A DNA stretch of 64,000 nt from an uncultured Chloroflexales bacterium (GTDB lineage Bacteria; Chloroflexota; Chloroflexia; Chloroflexales; Chloroflexaceae): assembly GCA_937918935.1 (NCBI GenBank), contig CAKZSI010000005.1:1-64000 (forward strand). The letters run 5' to 3'. Both the position numbers and the translations under genes were made by a program. The notes beneath the pieces were generated by a model, which made no database searches, had not been told where the DNA came from, and saw nothing but the letters and a program-made list of their open reading frames with translations. The stretch's first letter is position 1. Each line of letters starts with the position of its first letter. This document shows positions 1-12,785 of the stretch, piece by piece.

Positions 1-283
1 CCCGCACGGTACGTGTAGCGCGGGCTTCAGCCCGCGCTACGACGGCGGGCTACAGCCCTGCCTGAGGGTCTGGAAGCCCCGCACGGTACGTGTAGCGCGG
101 GCTTCAGCCCGCGGCTGGTCTGCGGCTTCACGCACGTAGCGCGGGCTTCAGCCCGCGGCTGGTCCTGCGGCTTCACGCACGTAGCGCGGGCTTCAGCCCG
201 CGGCTTGTACCCGTCGCTTAACGCATGCAGCGCGGGCTGAAGCCCGTAGCGATACGGGGCGCGGGCTTTAGCCCGCTGCTTTG
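1..283. repeat. Array of short palindromic repeats (GCGGGCTTCAGCCCGC family)
   Basis: Near-identical units containing the self-complementary core GCGGGCTTCAGCCCGC start at about 15, 92, 136 and 181, with 44-45 bp spacing between the last three. Diverged copies follow at about 228 and 258. Each core can fold into a hairpin with a two-base loop. A partial relative (GGGCTTTAGCCCGC) occurs near 45847. No gene is supported here; the open frames crossing it are low-complexity translations of the repeat. This looks like a REP-type intergenic element. Confidence 0.85.
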
Positions 284-284
284 C

Positions 285-314
285 TTGTGTCGCCCCAACG
301 CTCTCGGGTATAAT
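285..314 (+). promoter_or_regulatory. Candidate secA promoter
   Basis: A perfect -10 hexamer TATAAT lies at 309-314. TTGTGT at 285-290 is a possible -35 with an 18-bp spacer. It leaves a 5' leader of about 130 nt before the secA ATG. It lies just after the palindromic repeat array, so the array ends where the promoter begins. Confidence 0.45.
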
Positions 315-449
315 AAGGCCGGTTCGCCCGGGCAGAGTGCTGTCTCGGGGGCGGGACGCCACCGACGGTCAACCACCCGCGAACGCTACGGTGCAGAATA
401 CCGCTGCCTGTTGCCTCCACACGCCCAGACAGCGACGGAGCATATACTG

Positions 450-3448
<2,999 letters not shown>

Positions 3449-3452
<4 letters not shown>

Positions 3453-3486
3453 GTCGAAACATTGGGCAGCCAGTGCTTCGACCTAC
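3449..3486. terminator. Hairpin at the secA stop (shared 3' end)
   Basis: GTAGGTCGAA (3449-3458) pairs perfectly with TTCGACCTAC (3477-3486). The hairpin overlaps the secA stop codon and the end of the convergent minus-strand gene. There is no U-tract, so Rho-independent termination is uncertain. The sequence belongs to a dispersed family also seen at 27766-27798 and 46345-46375. Confidence 0.5.
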
Positions 3487-3857
3487 AATGGGGTCAACGC
3501 AAATGTCAGCACATAGGCATAGGCAAAAATAAACGCCGAAAAGTTTGCCAGCAGCGCCGCCAGGTACCCGCGCGAAAAGGTCGTTCGTCGCAGCAGCGTC
3601 AACCCAAAGCCCTCGACTATCCAGGCGATCAGCAGCGCCAGGAGCAGGGCCAGGAAGATGTTCGGAACGCTCAGGATCAACTGGCTGAGTAGCACCAGCA
3701 CCACTGCCGAGATCAGGTTGACAATCAGCGAGTCGCGGAAGCTGCCGTTGAGGTTCGCCCACTTCGTCTGAAAGAGCATCAGCCCGTCAATGACGATCGA
3801 GACGATCAGGAAGACGAACGGGAAGGTGCCGGCGGCGAGAAGACTGGTGTCGAGCAT
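3483..3857 (-). CDS. Small integral membrane protein, function unknown
   Basis: The 124-aa product is almost entirely hydrophobic, with about four predicted membrane helices (roughly residues 5-30, 40-65, 65-85 and 100-122) separated by short charged loops such as FQTKWANLNGSF and LRRTTFSRGY. I do not recognise a family. It converges on secA with the stop codons only about 30 bp apart. No strong ribosome-binding site is visible before the ATG. Support comes from continuous membrane-type hydrophobicity, not from any motif. Confidence 0.6.
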   Translation of the reverse strand: MLDTSLLAAGTFPFVFLIVSIVIDGLMLFQTKWANLNGSFRDSLIVNLISAVVLVLLSQLILSVPNIFLALLLALLIAWIVEGFGLTLLRRTTFSRGYLAALLANFSAFIFAYAYVLTFALTPL

Positions 3858-4028
3858 GGGTTGTGCCTGTGCCTGTTGGGAAACCTGGTTTCCTCACAAG
3901 TGATGTCGTTCCCCCGGTAGGGGCGTCCCCTCCCGGCCCTGCCCCTGTGCCAGGGCCGTGGGGAAACCAGGTTTCCCCACGGATCACGTACTCTCCTGGG
4001 AGGGCGCCGCCCTCCCGGTCCCTCCTTT
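3858..4028. repeat. Intergenic palindromic repeats (GGGAAACC-GGTTTCCC family)
   Basis: Two members of a dispersed family occur here: a degenerate one at about 3878-3896 and a perfect one at 3958-3980 (core GGGGAAACCAGGTTTCCCC). They are separated by GGGGCGTCCCC-type sequence. No gene is seen. Confidence 0.75.
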
Positions 4029-5209
4029 TTACGCTCCGGTTGACGTACCCGGGCTTTCGAGTCCCGCGGTGAAGCGCGCCGCCGTCTGCAGCGCGGCGCT
4101 GAACATCGCGTCGCGGCTGAGGAGGCGCAGTTCGGCGGCCAGCAACTCGGCCAGCGACGGTGCTACGCAGCGGGTCAGCCGGCGCACCGGGACATGGCCG
4201 GCTACCTCCGCGCTGGTCAGGATGTGCCCCTGCTCGTCGGCGCGCTGCACGTGGAAGTCGGCGCTAACGCCGTCGAGGGCGCGCAGGCGCAGCGTGGCCA
4301 GCCCTGGCGCGGCGCCAGGGGCGCCGACCGGCGCGATGATGATTGTCACCAGACGAATGGCCCGCGGGCCAACCCCGACCGCCGGGCGACGCAGATGCAG
4401 CCGCAGTGTCGCCCCCTCAACGCTCACCGCCTCTTCCAGCGGCGTCCAGTCGAGACAGGCGGCGAGCCAGCCGGCGATGAGCAGGCCCGGCATGGGGTTC
4501 AGGCGCTCGCCCGCGGGCACGTAGCCGATTTCGACCTGATCGAGCCGGCGCAGGTGCGGTAACAGCGGGCGCGTGTCGAAGAACTGGGCGGTAAGTTCGC
4601 GCCAGGGGGTCAGTGCCGCCCATCCCAGGTCGCTCAACGTAACCCGGCGCGCCCCGCCCGGCGGGGTTCCCGGGTCGCGATCAAAGGCGGCCATGCGCCG
4701 CAGGTCGCCTGCGGGATCGGCCAGGTCGCGTGAGTCGATGATCAGCCGGTCAATGACCCCGAGCAGGCGGGTGAGCAGCGGGTCGTCGAAGGGCGCCGGG
4801 CCGGGCAGCCAGAGGACCACCGGCAGGTCCGGCGCAAGGAGCGCCAGGATCAGCGAGGCGATCTGCGCAGTTACCGGGCCGCGGGCGTCAATGCTGATCT
4901 GTTCGCCGCAGACCTGGGGCACGCCGGGGCCGCTCAGCAGGCAGTTGGCCTGCACCCAGGCCTCGATACGCGGCGGCGCCTCCTCGGGGCGGCAGATCGC
5001 CAGCAGGGTCCGGTTGGGGTGGCTGGCCACCAGTTCGCCTGCGACGGCGCTGATCCGTTCGGCCATGGCCAGGTCGGTGGCGCGGGCAATCAGGTTCAAG
5101 GTCAGCGCGCGGGTCACCGCCTCACCGCCGGTGGTTGTCTCGGCGGTTTCCTGCCAGAGCCGCTGCAGTTCGCCCTCGATCGTGGCGCTGTCAACAAAGG
5201 GAAGGGTGT

Positions 5210-5213
<4 letters not shown>
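4029..5213 (-). CDS. opcA: Glucose-6-phosphate dehydrogenase assembly protein OpcA
   Basis: OpcA is an allosteric activator/assembly factor of glucose-6-phosphate dehydrogenase, known from cyanobacteria and actinobacteria. The 394-aa product has the family features: a central ARGPVTAQIASLILALLAPDLPVVLWLPG region and a C-terminal region with LLAAELRLLSRDAMF. The ATG at 5213 overlaps the zwf stop by 4 bp (ATGA), implying translational coupling and deciding the start; the longer upstream reading lies inside zwf. Its position directly after zwf matches the gene order in other phyla that have OpcA. Confidence 0.93.
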
Positions 5214-6757
<1,544 letters not shown>

Positions 6758-6782
6758 GGTGATGCTCGTTGGGCCGCAGGCC

Positions 6783-7685
6783 CTACTCGACCTTCTTCAC
6801 CGCGTGCCCGCCGAATTGCTGGCGCAGGGCCGCCAGCACCTTTGCGCTGAAGCTGTCCTCCTGGCGCGAGCGGAAGCGCATCTGTAGCGACAGGGTGATG
6901 ATCGGCGCCGGCACGTCCAGATCAATCGCTTCCTGCACCGTCCAGCGGCCCTCGCCGCTATCCTCGACATAGCCGCGAATGCTGGTGAGCGCAGGGTCCT
7001 GGGCGAAGGCCCGTTCGGCCAGTTCGAGCAGCCAGGAGCGCACCACGCTGCCCTGGTTCCAGAGTTGGCTAATGCGCTGCAAGTCGAAATCGTAACGCGA
7101 CTGGCGGAGGATCTCGAAGCCTTCGGCGTAGGCCTGCATCATGCCGTACTCGATGCCGTTGTGGATCATCTTCACGAAGTGGCCGGCCCCATGCGGGCCG
7201 CAGAGCATGTACCCGTCGGGCGGGGCGAGGGTCCTCAGCAGTGGTTCGACATAGGCGAAGGTGTCGGGGTCGCCCCCAACCATGGTGCAGTAGCCCAGTT
7301 CCAGGCCCCAGACGCCGCCGCTGACGCCCGCGTCGAGAAAGCGAATACCGTGGGTCGCCAGTTGCTCCGCATGGGCAATGCTGGTGCGGTAGTTGTTGTT
7401 AGCGCCGTCAATCAGCACATCGCCCGGTTGCAGCAGCGGGGTAAGACCGGCGATGTACTCGTCGGTGGCGTTCCCTGCCGGCAGCATCAACCAGACGACC
7501 CGGGGCGCGGACAGGGTCTGGACCAGTTCCTCAAGGGTGCGAGCCGCCACGGCGCCGTGCGCCTCCGCCAGTTCACGCGCCTTCTCGAAGGTGCGGTTGT
7601 AGACCACCACCCGGTGCCCGCCCCGCAACAACCGGATGGCCATGTTGGCCCCCATCCGGCCCAGGCCGATCAAGCCAAGTTCCAT
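6783..7685 (-). CDS. gnd: 6-phosphogluconate dehydrogenase, short decarboxylating type
   Basis: The enzyme oxidatively decarboxylates 6-phosphogluconate to ribulose 5-phosphate and makes reduced nicotinamide cofactor. The 300-aa length matches the short (YqeC/GndA-like) family rather than the 470-aa E. coli type. The Rossmann motif GLIGLGRMGANMA is at the N-terminus, LDAGVSGGVWGLELG follows, and HNGIEYGMMQAYAEGFE holds the catalytic Lys-helix region. ATG 7685 is chosen because the protein then begins MELGLIGLG; the open frame upstream crosses repeats. A TATAAT on the minus strand at 7722-7727 would give a leader of about 30 nt. Confidence 0.93.
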   Translation of the reverse strand: MELGLIGLGRMGANMAIRLLRGGHRVVVYNRTFEKARELAEAHGAVAARTLEELVQTLSAPRVVWLMLPAGNATDEYIAGLTPLLQPGDVLIDGANNNYRTSIAHAEQLATHGIRFLDAGVSGGVWGLELGYCTMVGGDPDTFAYVEPLLRTLAPPDGYMLCGPHGAGHFVKMIHNGIEYGMMQAYAEGFEILRQSRYDFDLQRISQLWNQGSVVRSWLLELAERAFAQDPALTSIRGYVEDSGEGRWTVQEAIDLDVPAPIITLSLQMRFRSRQEDSFSAKVLAALRQQFGGHAVKKVE

Positions 7686-8180
7686 ACCTGCTCCTGAACG
7701 ATGCGTCAACCGCGCCAGGGCATTATACACCGTTCGGGGAGCGCCCTCGCGTCGGCTATGGTATGCTACAGAGAAGTCTGGATTCCAATGAAACCTCTGT
7801 GGCAACAATCCGAAGGGTTGCCCTACCGCGCTTCCCGGCAGGCGGGCGCCTGGGGAGAACCGGTTGTCCCGCCGCACCCCGGAGGGTTGCGCTACTGTGG
7901 TTCCCGGCGGGTGGGGGTATGGGGAAACCCGGTTTCCCCATACCCCTCCATCGGACCCGTTCGGGGGAGGTGCGGAGGGCCGCGCCCTCTGCGATCCGTT
8001 GCTTCCGCCCGCGGCGGGCGTGCGCCCTGGCGAAACCAGGACGAGCCTGCCGCCGCGGGCGGAACGGGAGGTTGCGGGGGTCCTGGTCTCTCCGCAACCC
8101 TCCAACCGTCTCCGGGGGGTGAAGCCCCGCCGGGACGACGTCTCGTTGTAACGGTAGCATTGAGGAAAGAAGGAACACCT
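7686..8180. repeat. Divergent intergenic region with palindromic repeats
   Basis: This 495-bp gap separates the divergent gnd and fdhF-like genes. It holds a perfect GGGGAAACCCGGTTTCCCC palindrome at about 7918-7942, several degenerate relatives, and GC-rich inverted segments. Minus-strand TATAAT (7722-7727) probably serves gnd. No protein-coding gene is supported; translations of the region give the recurring peptide GKPGFP that marks these repeats. Confidence 0.7.
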
Positions 8181-10403
8181 ATGGCTCGCACGCGGCGTGG
8201 CTGGGACCCGGCGCTCTGGGTCAGCCTCAAGCCTTTTGGCATCGGCGAGCAGCGCCCCAACAACTACCTGGAGATCTGGAAGGCGCTGGTCGAAAACCGC
8301 GACCAGTTGCCCTACGTCTGGCGCATCCTCAGCCAGGGTGTCTGTGATGGCTGCGCCCTGGGCACCACGGGGCTGAGCGACTGGACGTTAAGTGGCGTGC
8401 ACCTCTGCAACATCCGCCTGCGCCTGCTGCGCCTCAACACCATGCCACCCTTCGCCCCCTCGCTTCTTGCCGATGTGCGGCCACTCGCCGGCAGGTCCAG
8501 CGGCGACCTGCGCGCCCTGGGCCGGCTGCCGTGCCCGCTGGCGCGCCGGCGCGGCGAGGCCGGCTTTCGGCCCCTGAGTTGGGATGCGGCGCTGGATCTG
8601 GTAGCCGGGCGCATCCGCGCCACTACGCCCGGGCGCCTCGGCTTCTACCTCACCAGCCGGGGTATGCCCAACGAGAGCTACTACATGGCCCAGAAAGCCG
8701 TGCGGGCCATGGGCACGAACTCGCTTGACAATGCTGCCCGCCTCTGCCATGCCCCCAGCACCGTGGCGCTCAAGGGCAGCCTGGGCGTCGGTGCGACTAC
8801 CTGCTCCTACAGCGACTGGCTGGAAACCGACCTGATCGTCTTCATCGGCTCAAACGTGGCCAACAATCAGCCCGTCGCCACCAAGTACCTTTACCACGCC
8901 CGGCGCAACGGCGCGCGCATCGTCTGTGTGAACAGCTACCGCGAACCGGGGATGGAACGCTACTGGATCCCCTCGATTGCCGACAGCGCCCTCTTCGGCA
9001 CCAGACTGGCCGAGACGTTCTTGCTCATCAACACCGGCGGCGACGTGGCTTTCCTCAATGGCGTGCTCAAACACATCCTCACCGAGGGGTGGTACGATGC
9101 CGAGTTTGTGCACCGGTACACCAGTGGTTTCACCGCACTCCGTACCTGCCTCGATGAGCAGAGTTGGGAGGAGCTTGAGGCGGAGTCAGGCGCGAGCCGG
9201 GCCGAGATGCGCCAGTTGGCCGAATTGCTACGCGATGCCGGGCGGGCCGTGTTTGTCTGGAGCATGGGGGTAACGCAGCACGCGCATGGTGAGGACGGCG
9301 TGCGGGCCATCCTCAACCTGGCGCTGAGCAAGGGCTTCGTCGGGCGTCCGGGCTGCGGGGTCATGCCCATTCGCGGCCATTCGGGGGTGCAGGGTGGCGC
9401 CGAGATGGGGGCCTACGCCACGGTGTTCCCCGGCGGCGAGCCGATCACCGAGGCTGCCGCCGAACGTCTGGAGCGGCTGTGGGGCTTCCGTCCGCCCACT
9501 CAACCGGGCATGACCACCCCCGAAATGCTCGCAGCAGCCTTCCGTGGCGAACTCGATGTGCTCTTCGCCGCTGGCGGCAATTTCGTGGAAGTGATGCCTG
9601 ATCCGGAGCATGCCCGCGCGGCGCTGGAGCGTGTTCCGCTGCGGGTGCATATGGACATTGTGCTCTCCAGCCAGATGTTGATCGAGCCGGCCGATACGGT
9701 CCTGCTGCTCCCCGCGGCCACGCGCTACGAAATCCCCGGCGGGGTCACCGAAACCAGTACCGAGCGGCGGGTGATCTTCAGCCCCGAGATCTCCGGACCG
9801 CGCGTGCCGCAGGCCCGCTGCGAGGCTGAGGTCTTTGCCGACCTGGCCGCCCGTGTGCGCCCCGATCTGGCCAGCCGGCTGCGCTACCGGGGCATGGCCG
9901 CGATCCGCGAGGAGATCGCCCGGGTGATTCCCTTCTACGATGGCATCCAGCATTTGCAAAAGCAGGGCGACCAGTTCCAGTACGGCGGGCCGCACCTCTG
10001 CGCGGGGTGGCGCTTCCCCACGCCCGATGGCAAGGCGCATTTTCTACCCGTGACGCCACCGCGCGCCGCCGTACCCGAGGGCATGTTCCGCCTCAGTACG
10101 CGCCGCGGGAAGCAGTTTAACACCATCGTGCACGAGCAGCGCGATGCGCTCAATGGCGCGACCCGCGACGCGGTGCTGATGAACTGCGCCGACGCCGCGC
10201 GCCTGGGGTTGCATGATGGCGATGCGGTCCGCCTGGTGAACGAGCACGGCGAATACCGGGGCCGGGTGCTGCTGGCGCCGCTCCGCCCGGGCAACCTCCA
10301 GGTCCACTGGCCCGAGGCCAATCACCTGCTGAGCCGCGACAGTTGCTCGCCGGAGGCCCGTATCCCGGATTACAATACTCTGGTGCGGGTCGAGCGCGTA
10401 TGA
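8181..10403 (+). CDS. FdhF/YdeP-family molybdopterin oxidoreductase
   Basis: This is a molybdenum-bis(MGD) enzyme related to formate dehydrogenase H. Substrates of the YdeP/CbbBc subgroup are largely unproven. The 740-aa protein has the subgroup signature VCDGCALG with cysteines 55 and 58, plus Cys76 in HLCN, as probable Fe-S ligands. A Mo-coordinating candidate is Cys189 in NAARLCHAPS. DLIVFIGSNVANNQPV lies in the cofactor-binding core, and the C-terminal MopB-type domain includes RGKQFNTIVHEQRD. ATG 8181 has a strong AAGAAGGA ribosome-binding site. No signal peptide is seen, so it should be cytoplasmic. The nearby fdhD gene supports a need for Mo-cofactor sulfuration. Confidence 0.88.
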   Translation: MARTRRGWDPALWVSLKPFGIGEQRPNNYLEIWKALVENRDQLPYVWRILSQGVCDGCALGTTGLSDWTLSGVHLCNIRLRLLRLNTMPPFAPSLLADVRPLAGRSSGDLRALGRLPCPLARRRGEAGFRPLSWDAALDLVAGRIRATTPGRLGFYLTSRGMPNESYYMAQKAVRAMGTNSLDNAARLCHAPSTVALKGSLGVGATTCSYSDWLETDLIVFIGSNVANNQPVATKYLYHARRNGARIVCVNSYREPGMERYWIPSIADSALFGTRLAETFLLINTGGDVAFLNGVLKHILTEGWYDAEFVHRYTSGFTALRTCLDEQSWEELEAESGASRAEMRQLAELLRDAGRAVFVWSMGVTQHAHGEDGVRAILNLALSKGFVGRPGCGVMPIRGHSGVQGGAEMGAYATVFPGGEPITEAAAERLERLWGFRPPTQPGMTTPEMLAAAFRGELDVLFAAGGNFVEVMPDPEHARAALERVPLRVHMDIVLSSQMLIEPADTVLLLPAATRYEIPGGVTETSTERRVIFSPEISGPRVPQARCEAEVFADLAARVRPDLASRLRYRGMAAIREEIARVIPFYDGIQHLQKQGDQFQYGGPHLCAGWRFPTPDGKAHFLPVTPPRAAVPEGMFRLSTRRGKQFNTIVHEQRDALNGATRDAVLMNCADAARLGLHDGDAVRLVNEHGEYRGRVLLAPLRPGNLQVHWPEANHLLSRDSCSPEARIPDYNTLVRVERV

Positions 10404-10430
10404 GTTGGGTGTCCATATGGGACGAAAAAG

Positions 10431-10461
10431 GGGAGTGGGAGGGCTATGCTTTCCCACTCCC
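10431..10461 (-). terminator. Rho-independent terminator of the 61-aa ORF
   Basis: GGGAGTGGGA (10431-10440) pairs perfectly with TCCCACTCCC (10452-10461). Read on the minus strand the 10-bp stem is followed by CTTTTTCG, giving a proper U-tract for the small minus-strand gene that ends at 10501. It may also stop transcription leaving the fdhF-like gene. Confidence 0.75.
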
Positions 10462-10500
10462 TCATCCGGCGAGCCGGGCCGCGGGGCAATACGCTTGCTT

Positions 10501-10686
10501 TCAGTATCCCGGAGTCGTTTGCGAACGCGCCGGGTAGGCCCGATCGCGCCGGCGCTGGAAAACTTCCTGCACCTGAGGCGCTACCAACTCATTCACGACC
10601 AGAACCAACGCTACGATCCAGCCCAGCAGCGCTCCGCCGACCATTCCGACGCCAATAATTACGGCGATGAACGAAATCATATCCAT
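10501..10686 (-). CDS. 61-aa single-span membrane protein, unknown
   Basis: The product has one long hydrophobic helix (about residues 4-36, rich in Val/Ile/Gly) followed by a basic, polar tail (FQRRRDRAYPARS), suggesting a membrane anchor with a cytoplasmic tail. Evidence that it is real: AGGAGGTGAACC directly precedes the ATG, and a U-tract terminator lies just downstream at 10431-10461. I recognise no family. It sits between the YdeP-like enzyme and fdhD but on the opposite strand, so a functional link is only a guess. Confidence 0.65.
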   Translation of the reverse strand: MDMISFIAVIIGVGMVGGALLGWIVALVLVVNELVAPQVQEVFQRRRDRAYPARSQTTPGY

Positions 10687-10984
10687 GGTTCACCTCCTCG
10701 TGTTGACAACAGGCGGTTTGTGGTCCTTACCCTTTCGCTCCTTCTCCACCACGGGCGGAGAGGGAACGATGTCCGGGGAAAGCAGGTTTCCACGGCCTCT
10801 GCCGGGGCGAGAGGGTCTGCCAGGGCCAGACCTGCCCGGAAGACCCCCTTTCCTTCACCTGCGTACTGTACATGCGGCACATAATCATCTACCATCCTGA
10901 TGGTAACAGAGACCACCGCAGGTAGTTAGAGGAAGACTTCGATATCGGCGAGAGCAGATCTCCCGTCGTAAGGAGGGAAGGTTG

Positions 10985-11842
10985 ATGACCCGACGCGGGG
11001 CGCAGCGGATCGAGGTCTGGACGTTCAACGATGGTGTCGGGCGGTCGCGCCGTGATGAACTGGCGGTTGAGGAGCCGCTCGAGTTTCGCGTGCGGGCGGG
11101 AGGGGCGCAGCGCAGTCTGGCGATCACTATGCGCACGCCGGGCAACGACTTTGAGTTGGCCGCCGGCTTTCTCTTCAGCGAGGGGCTGATTGCCGATCGC
11201 CATGACATTGTGCAGATCGCTTACTGCGTGGACCCGCAGATAGACGGCGAGCAGCGGTACAACATCGTCCAGGTGGTATTGCGGCAGGATGAACTACCCG
11301 ATCTGACGACCTTCACCCGGCACTTCACGGTGGGAAGCGCCTGCGGGGTATGTGGTCGCGCCGGGCTGGACACACTGCGCGGGCGCGGCTGCGCGCCGTT
11401 TGCCCCGGGGCCTTTTACCCGCCCCGAGGTGATTACGGTGCTGCCGCAGCGGCTCCACGATGCCCAGGGGCTGTTCAGCCGCACCGGGGGGCTGCATGCC
11501 GCCGCGCTCTTCGATCCGGCGGGGGAGTTGCTGGTCTCCCGTGAGGACATCGGGCGCCACAACGCTGTGGACAAAATTGTCGGCTGGGCGCTCCTCGAAG
11601 GGCGCGTGCCCCTTACTGACCGAGTGTTGATGGTAAGTGGCCGGGCCAGTTACGAGATTGTGCAAAAGGCTCTGGTGGCCGGCATTCCGATTGTGTGCGC
11701 CGTCTCGGCGCCGAGCAGCCTGGCGGTGCAACTGGCCCGCGAGTTCGGGATGACGCTGGTCGGGTTCCTCCGTGGGGCGCGTTTCAACGTCTATGCGGGA
11801 GTGGAACGGCTAGGGCTGCCCCCCGGTCCGTCGCACAAGTGA
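10985..11842 (+). CDS. fdhD: FdhD, sulfurtransferase for formate dehydrogenase (canonical)
   Basis: FdhD passes sulfur from a cysteine desulfurase to the Mo-bis(MGD) cofactor, which activates formate dehydrogenases. The 285-aa product has the canonical SACGVCG motif (Cys120 and Cys123), the N-terminal DELAVEEPLEFRV block and the conserved SREDIGRHNAVDKIVG block. ATG 10985 is preferred over TTG 10982 because AAGGAGGG lies about 8 nt upstream. It lies about 580 bp after the YdeP-like molybdoenzyme on the same strand and probably serves that enzyme. A second, divergent fdhD is found at 25393. Confidence 0.95.
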   Translation: MTRRGAQRIEVWTFNDGVGRSRRDELAVEEPLEFRVRAGGAQRSLAITMRTPGNDFELAAGFLFSEGLIADRHDIVQIAYCVDPQIDGEQRYNIVQVVLRQDELPDLTTFTRHFTVGSACGVCGRAGLDTLRGRGCAPFAPGPFTRPEVITVLPQRLHDAQGLFSRTGGLHAAALFDPAGELLVSREDIGRHNAVDKIVGWALLEGRVPLTDRVLMVSGRASYEIVQKALVAGIPIVCAVSAPSSLAVQLAREFGMTLVGFLRGARFNVYAGVERLGLPPGPSHK

Positions 11843-11904
11843 GGGTGCCGGGTACATGGTGGGTAAGGGTTGGGGAACGCGGGTTTTCCCTGCTGGTCAA
11901 AATG

Positions 11905-11933
11905 CGAAAGGGAGGGTTTCACCCTCCCTTTCG
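11905..11933. terminator. Bidirectional terminator between fdhD and hsp20
   Basis: A perfect 12-bp stem, CGAAAGGGAGGG (11905-11916) with CCCTCCCTTTCG (11922-11933), encloses a 5-nt loop. It lies between convergent genes and so can end both transcripts. Only short T-rich sequence follows on either side. Confidence 0.7.
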
Positions 11934-11956
11934 GCCATATCTATTATGCGACATAA

Positions 11957-12397
11957 TCAGCCGACATTGATGGTGATCTTGCGAGGCTTGACCTCTTCAG
12001 CCTTGGGCACGCGCAGCGTCAGCACGCCATGCTCCAGATGGGCCTCGATGGCATCGCCGCGAACCGTGCTCGGCAGGGTGATGGTGCGGCAGAAGCGGCC
12101 ATAGCGACGCTCGATGCGGTGGTAGTTGCGCTCCTGCTCCTCGGTGCTCTTCTTCACCTCGCCGCTGATCGAGAGCACTCCGTTCTCGATGGTGACATTC
12201 AGATCCTCAGGCTTCATCCCCGGCACGGCCAGTTCCACAATGTAGGCGTCGGGCGTCTCACTCAGGTCGAGCGCAGGTACGAAGCTGCCTTCACGCGCGG
12301 GCATCATCGGAACGAAGCTCTCCTCGAACAGGCGGTTCACGGCCTCGCGCAGGGTCATCGCCTCCTGGAACGGATCCCAACGGGTCAGGTTCGTCAT
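11957..12397 (-). CDS. hsp20: Small heat shock protein, Hsp20/alpha-crystallin family
   Basis: This is an ATP-independent holdase that binds unfolding proteins in large oligomers. The 146-aa product has a short N-terminal arm (MTNLTRWDPFQEAMTLR), then the alpha-crystallin domain from about residue 42, with PALDLSETPDAYIVELAVPG, the EDLNVTIENGVLSISGE block and GVLTLRVPK near the end. The C-terminal I-x-I-type tail is ITINVG. ATG 12397 is preceded by GGAGGTG. A repeated GTGTTAGA motif about 90-115 bp upstream may be its operator. Confidence 0.95.
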   Translation of the reverse strand: MTNLTRWDPFQEAMTLREAVNRLFEESFVPMMPAREGSFVPALDLSETPDAYIVELAVPGMKPEDLNVTIENGVLSISGEVKKSTEEQERNYHRIERRYGRFCRTITLPSTVRGDAIEAHLEHGVLTLRVPKAEEVKPRKITINVG

Positions 12398-12482
12398 CTT
12401 GCCACCTCCATTTGTGGTCTTGCTTGCTCAGTTGATTGCTGCCTGCGCAGCGCCTTCGTTCTGGCGCTACTGTAACGCGGAA

Positions 12483-12512
12483 GTGTTAGATGAACGTCTA
12501 ACCGGTGTTAGA
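12483..12512 (-). promoter_or_regulatory. Candidate operator upstream of hsp20
   Basis: Two direct copies of GTGTTAGA lie at 12483-12490 and 12505-12512, 22 bp apart (two helical turns). An inverted TCTAAC at 12497-12502 makes a GTTAGA-N6-TCTAAC palindrome with the first copy. The spacing suggests cooperative protein binding on one DNA face. It does not match the CIRCE/HrcA consensus. Confidence 0.4.
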
Positions 12513-12785
12513 GAGGCGTAAATGGTGTGGAAGGGCCGCCCCTGCTGCGAGACCGTATCGTTCTGCACAACCCATATGGGATAGTGGGGACACCAGGGTT
12601 CCCCATGCCCCTGCCTGAGTGGCAACGTCAGACCAGATGGCTCACTGCATGCGGACAGCCGGGAAACGTGGTTCCCCCACGCCCCGCCTGCTGGGAGGGC
12701 GCGCGCCTGCTGCGGATGGACCAGGGGTTGCGGGGCGGCTTAGCCTTCCCGCAACCCTTTACGACGGCAGCGTCGGTGTGAACTA
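12513..12785. other. Intergenic region, no gene seen
   Basis: The stretch between the hsp20 upstream signals and the expansin stop holds degenerate members of the GGGGAAACC palindrome family (for example at about 12585-12605 and 12659-12675). I see no supported gene. Confidence 0.55.

Noticed and set aside
1-283. CRISPR array at the window start
   Set aside because: Spacers are not unique, unit spacing is irregular and the repeats are self-palindromic over nearly all their length; no cas genes are present.
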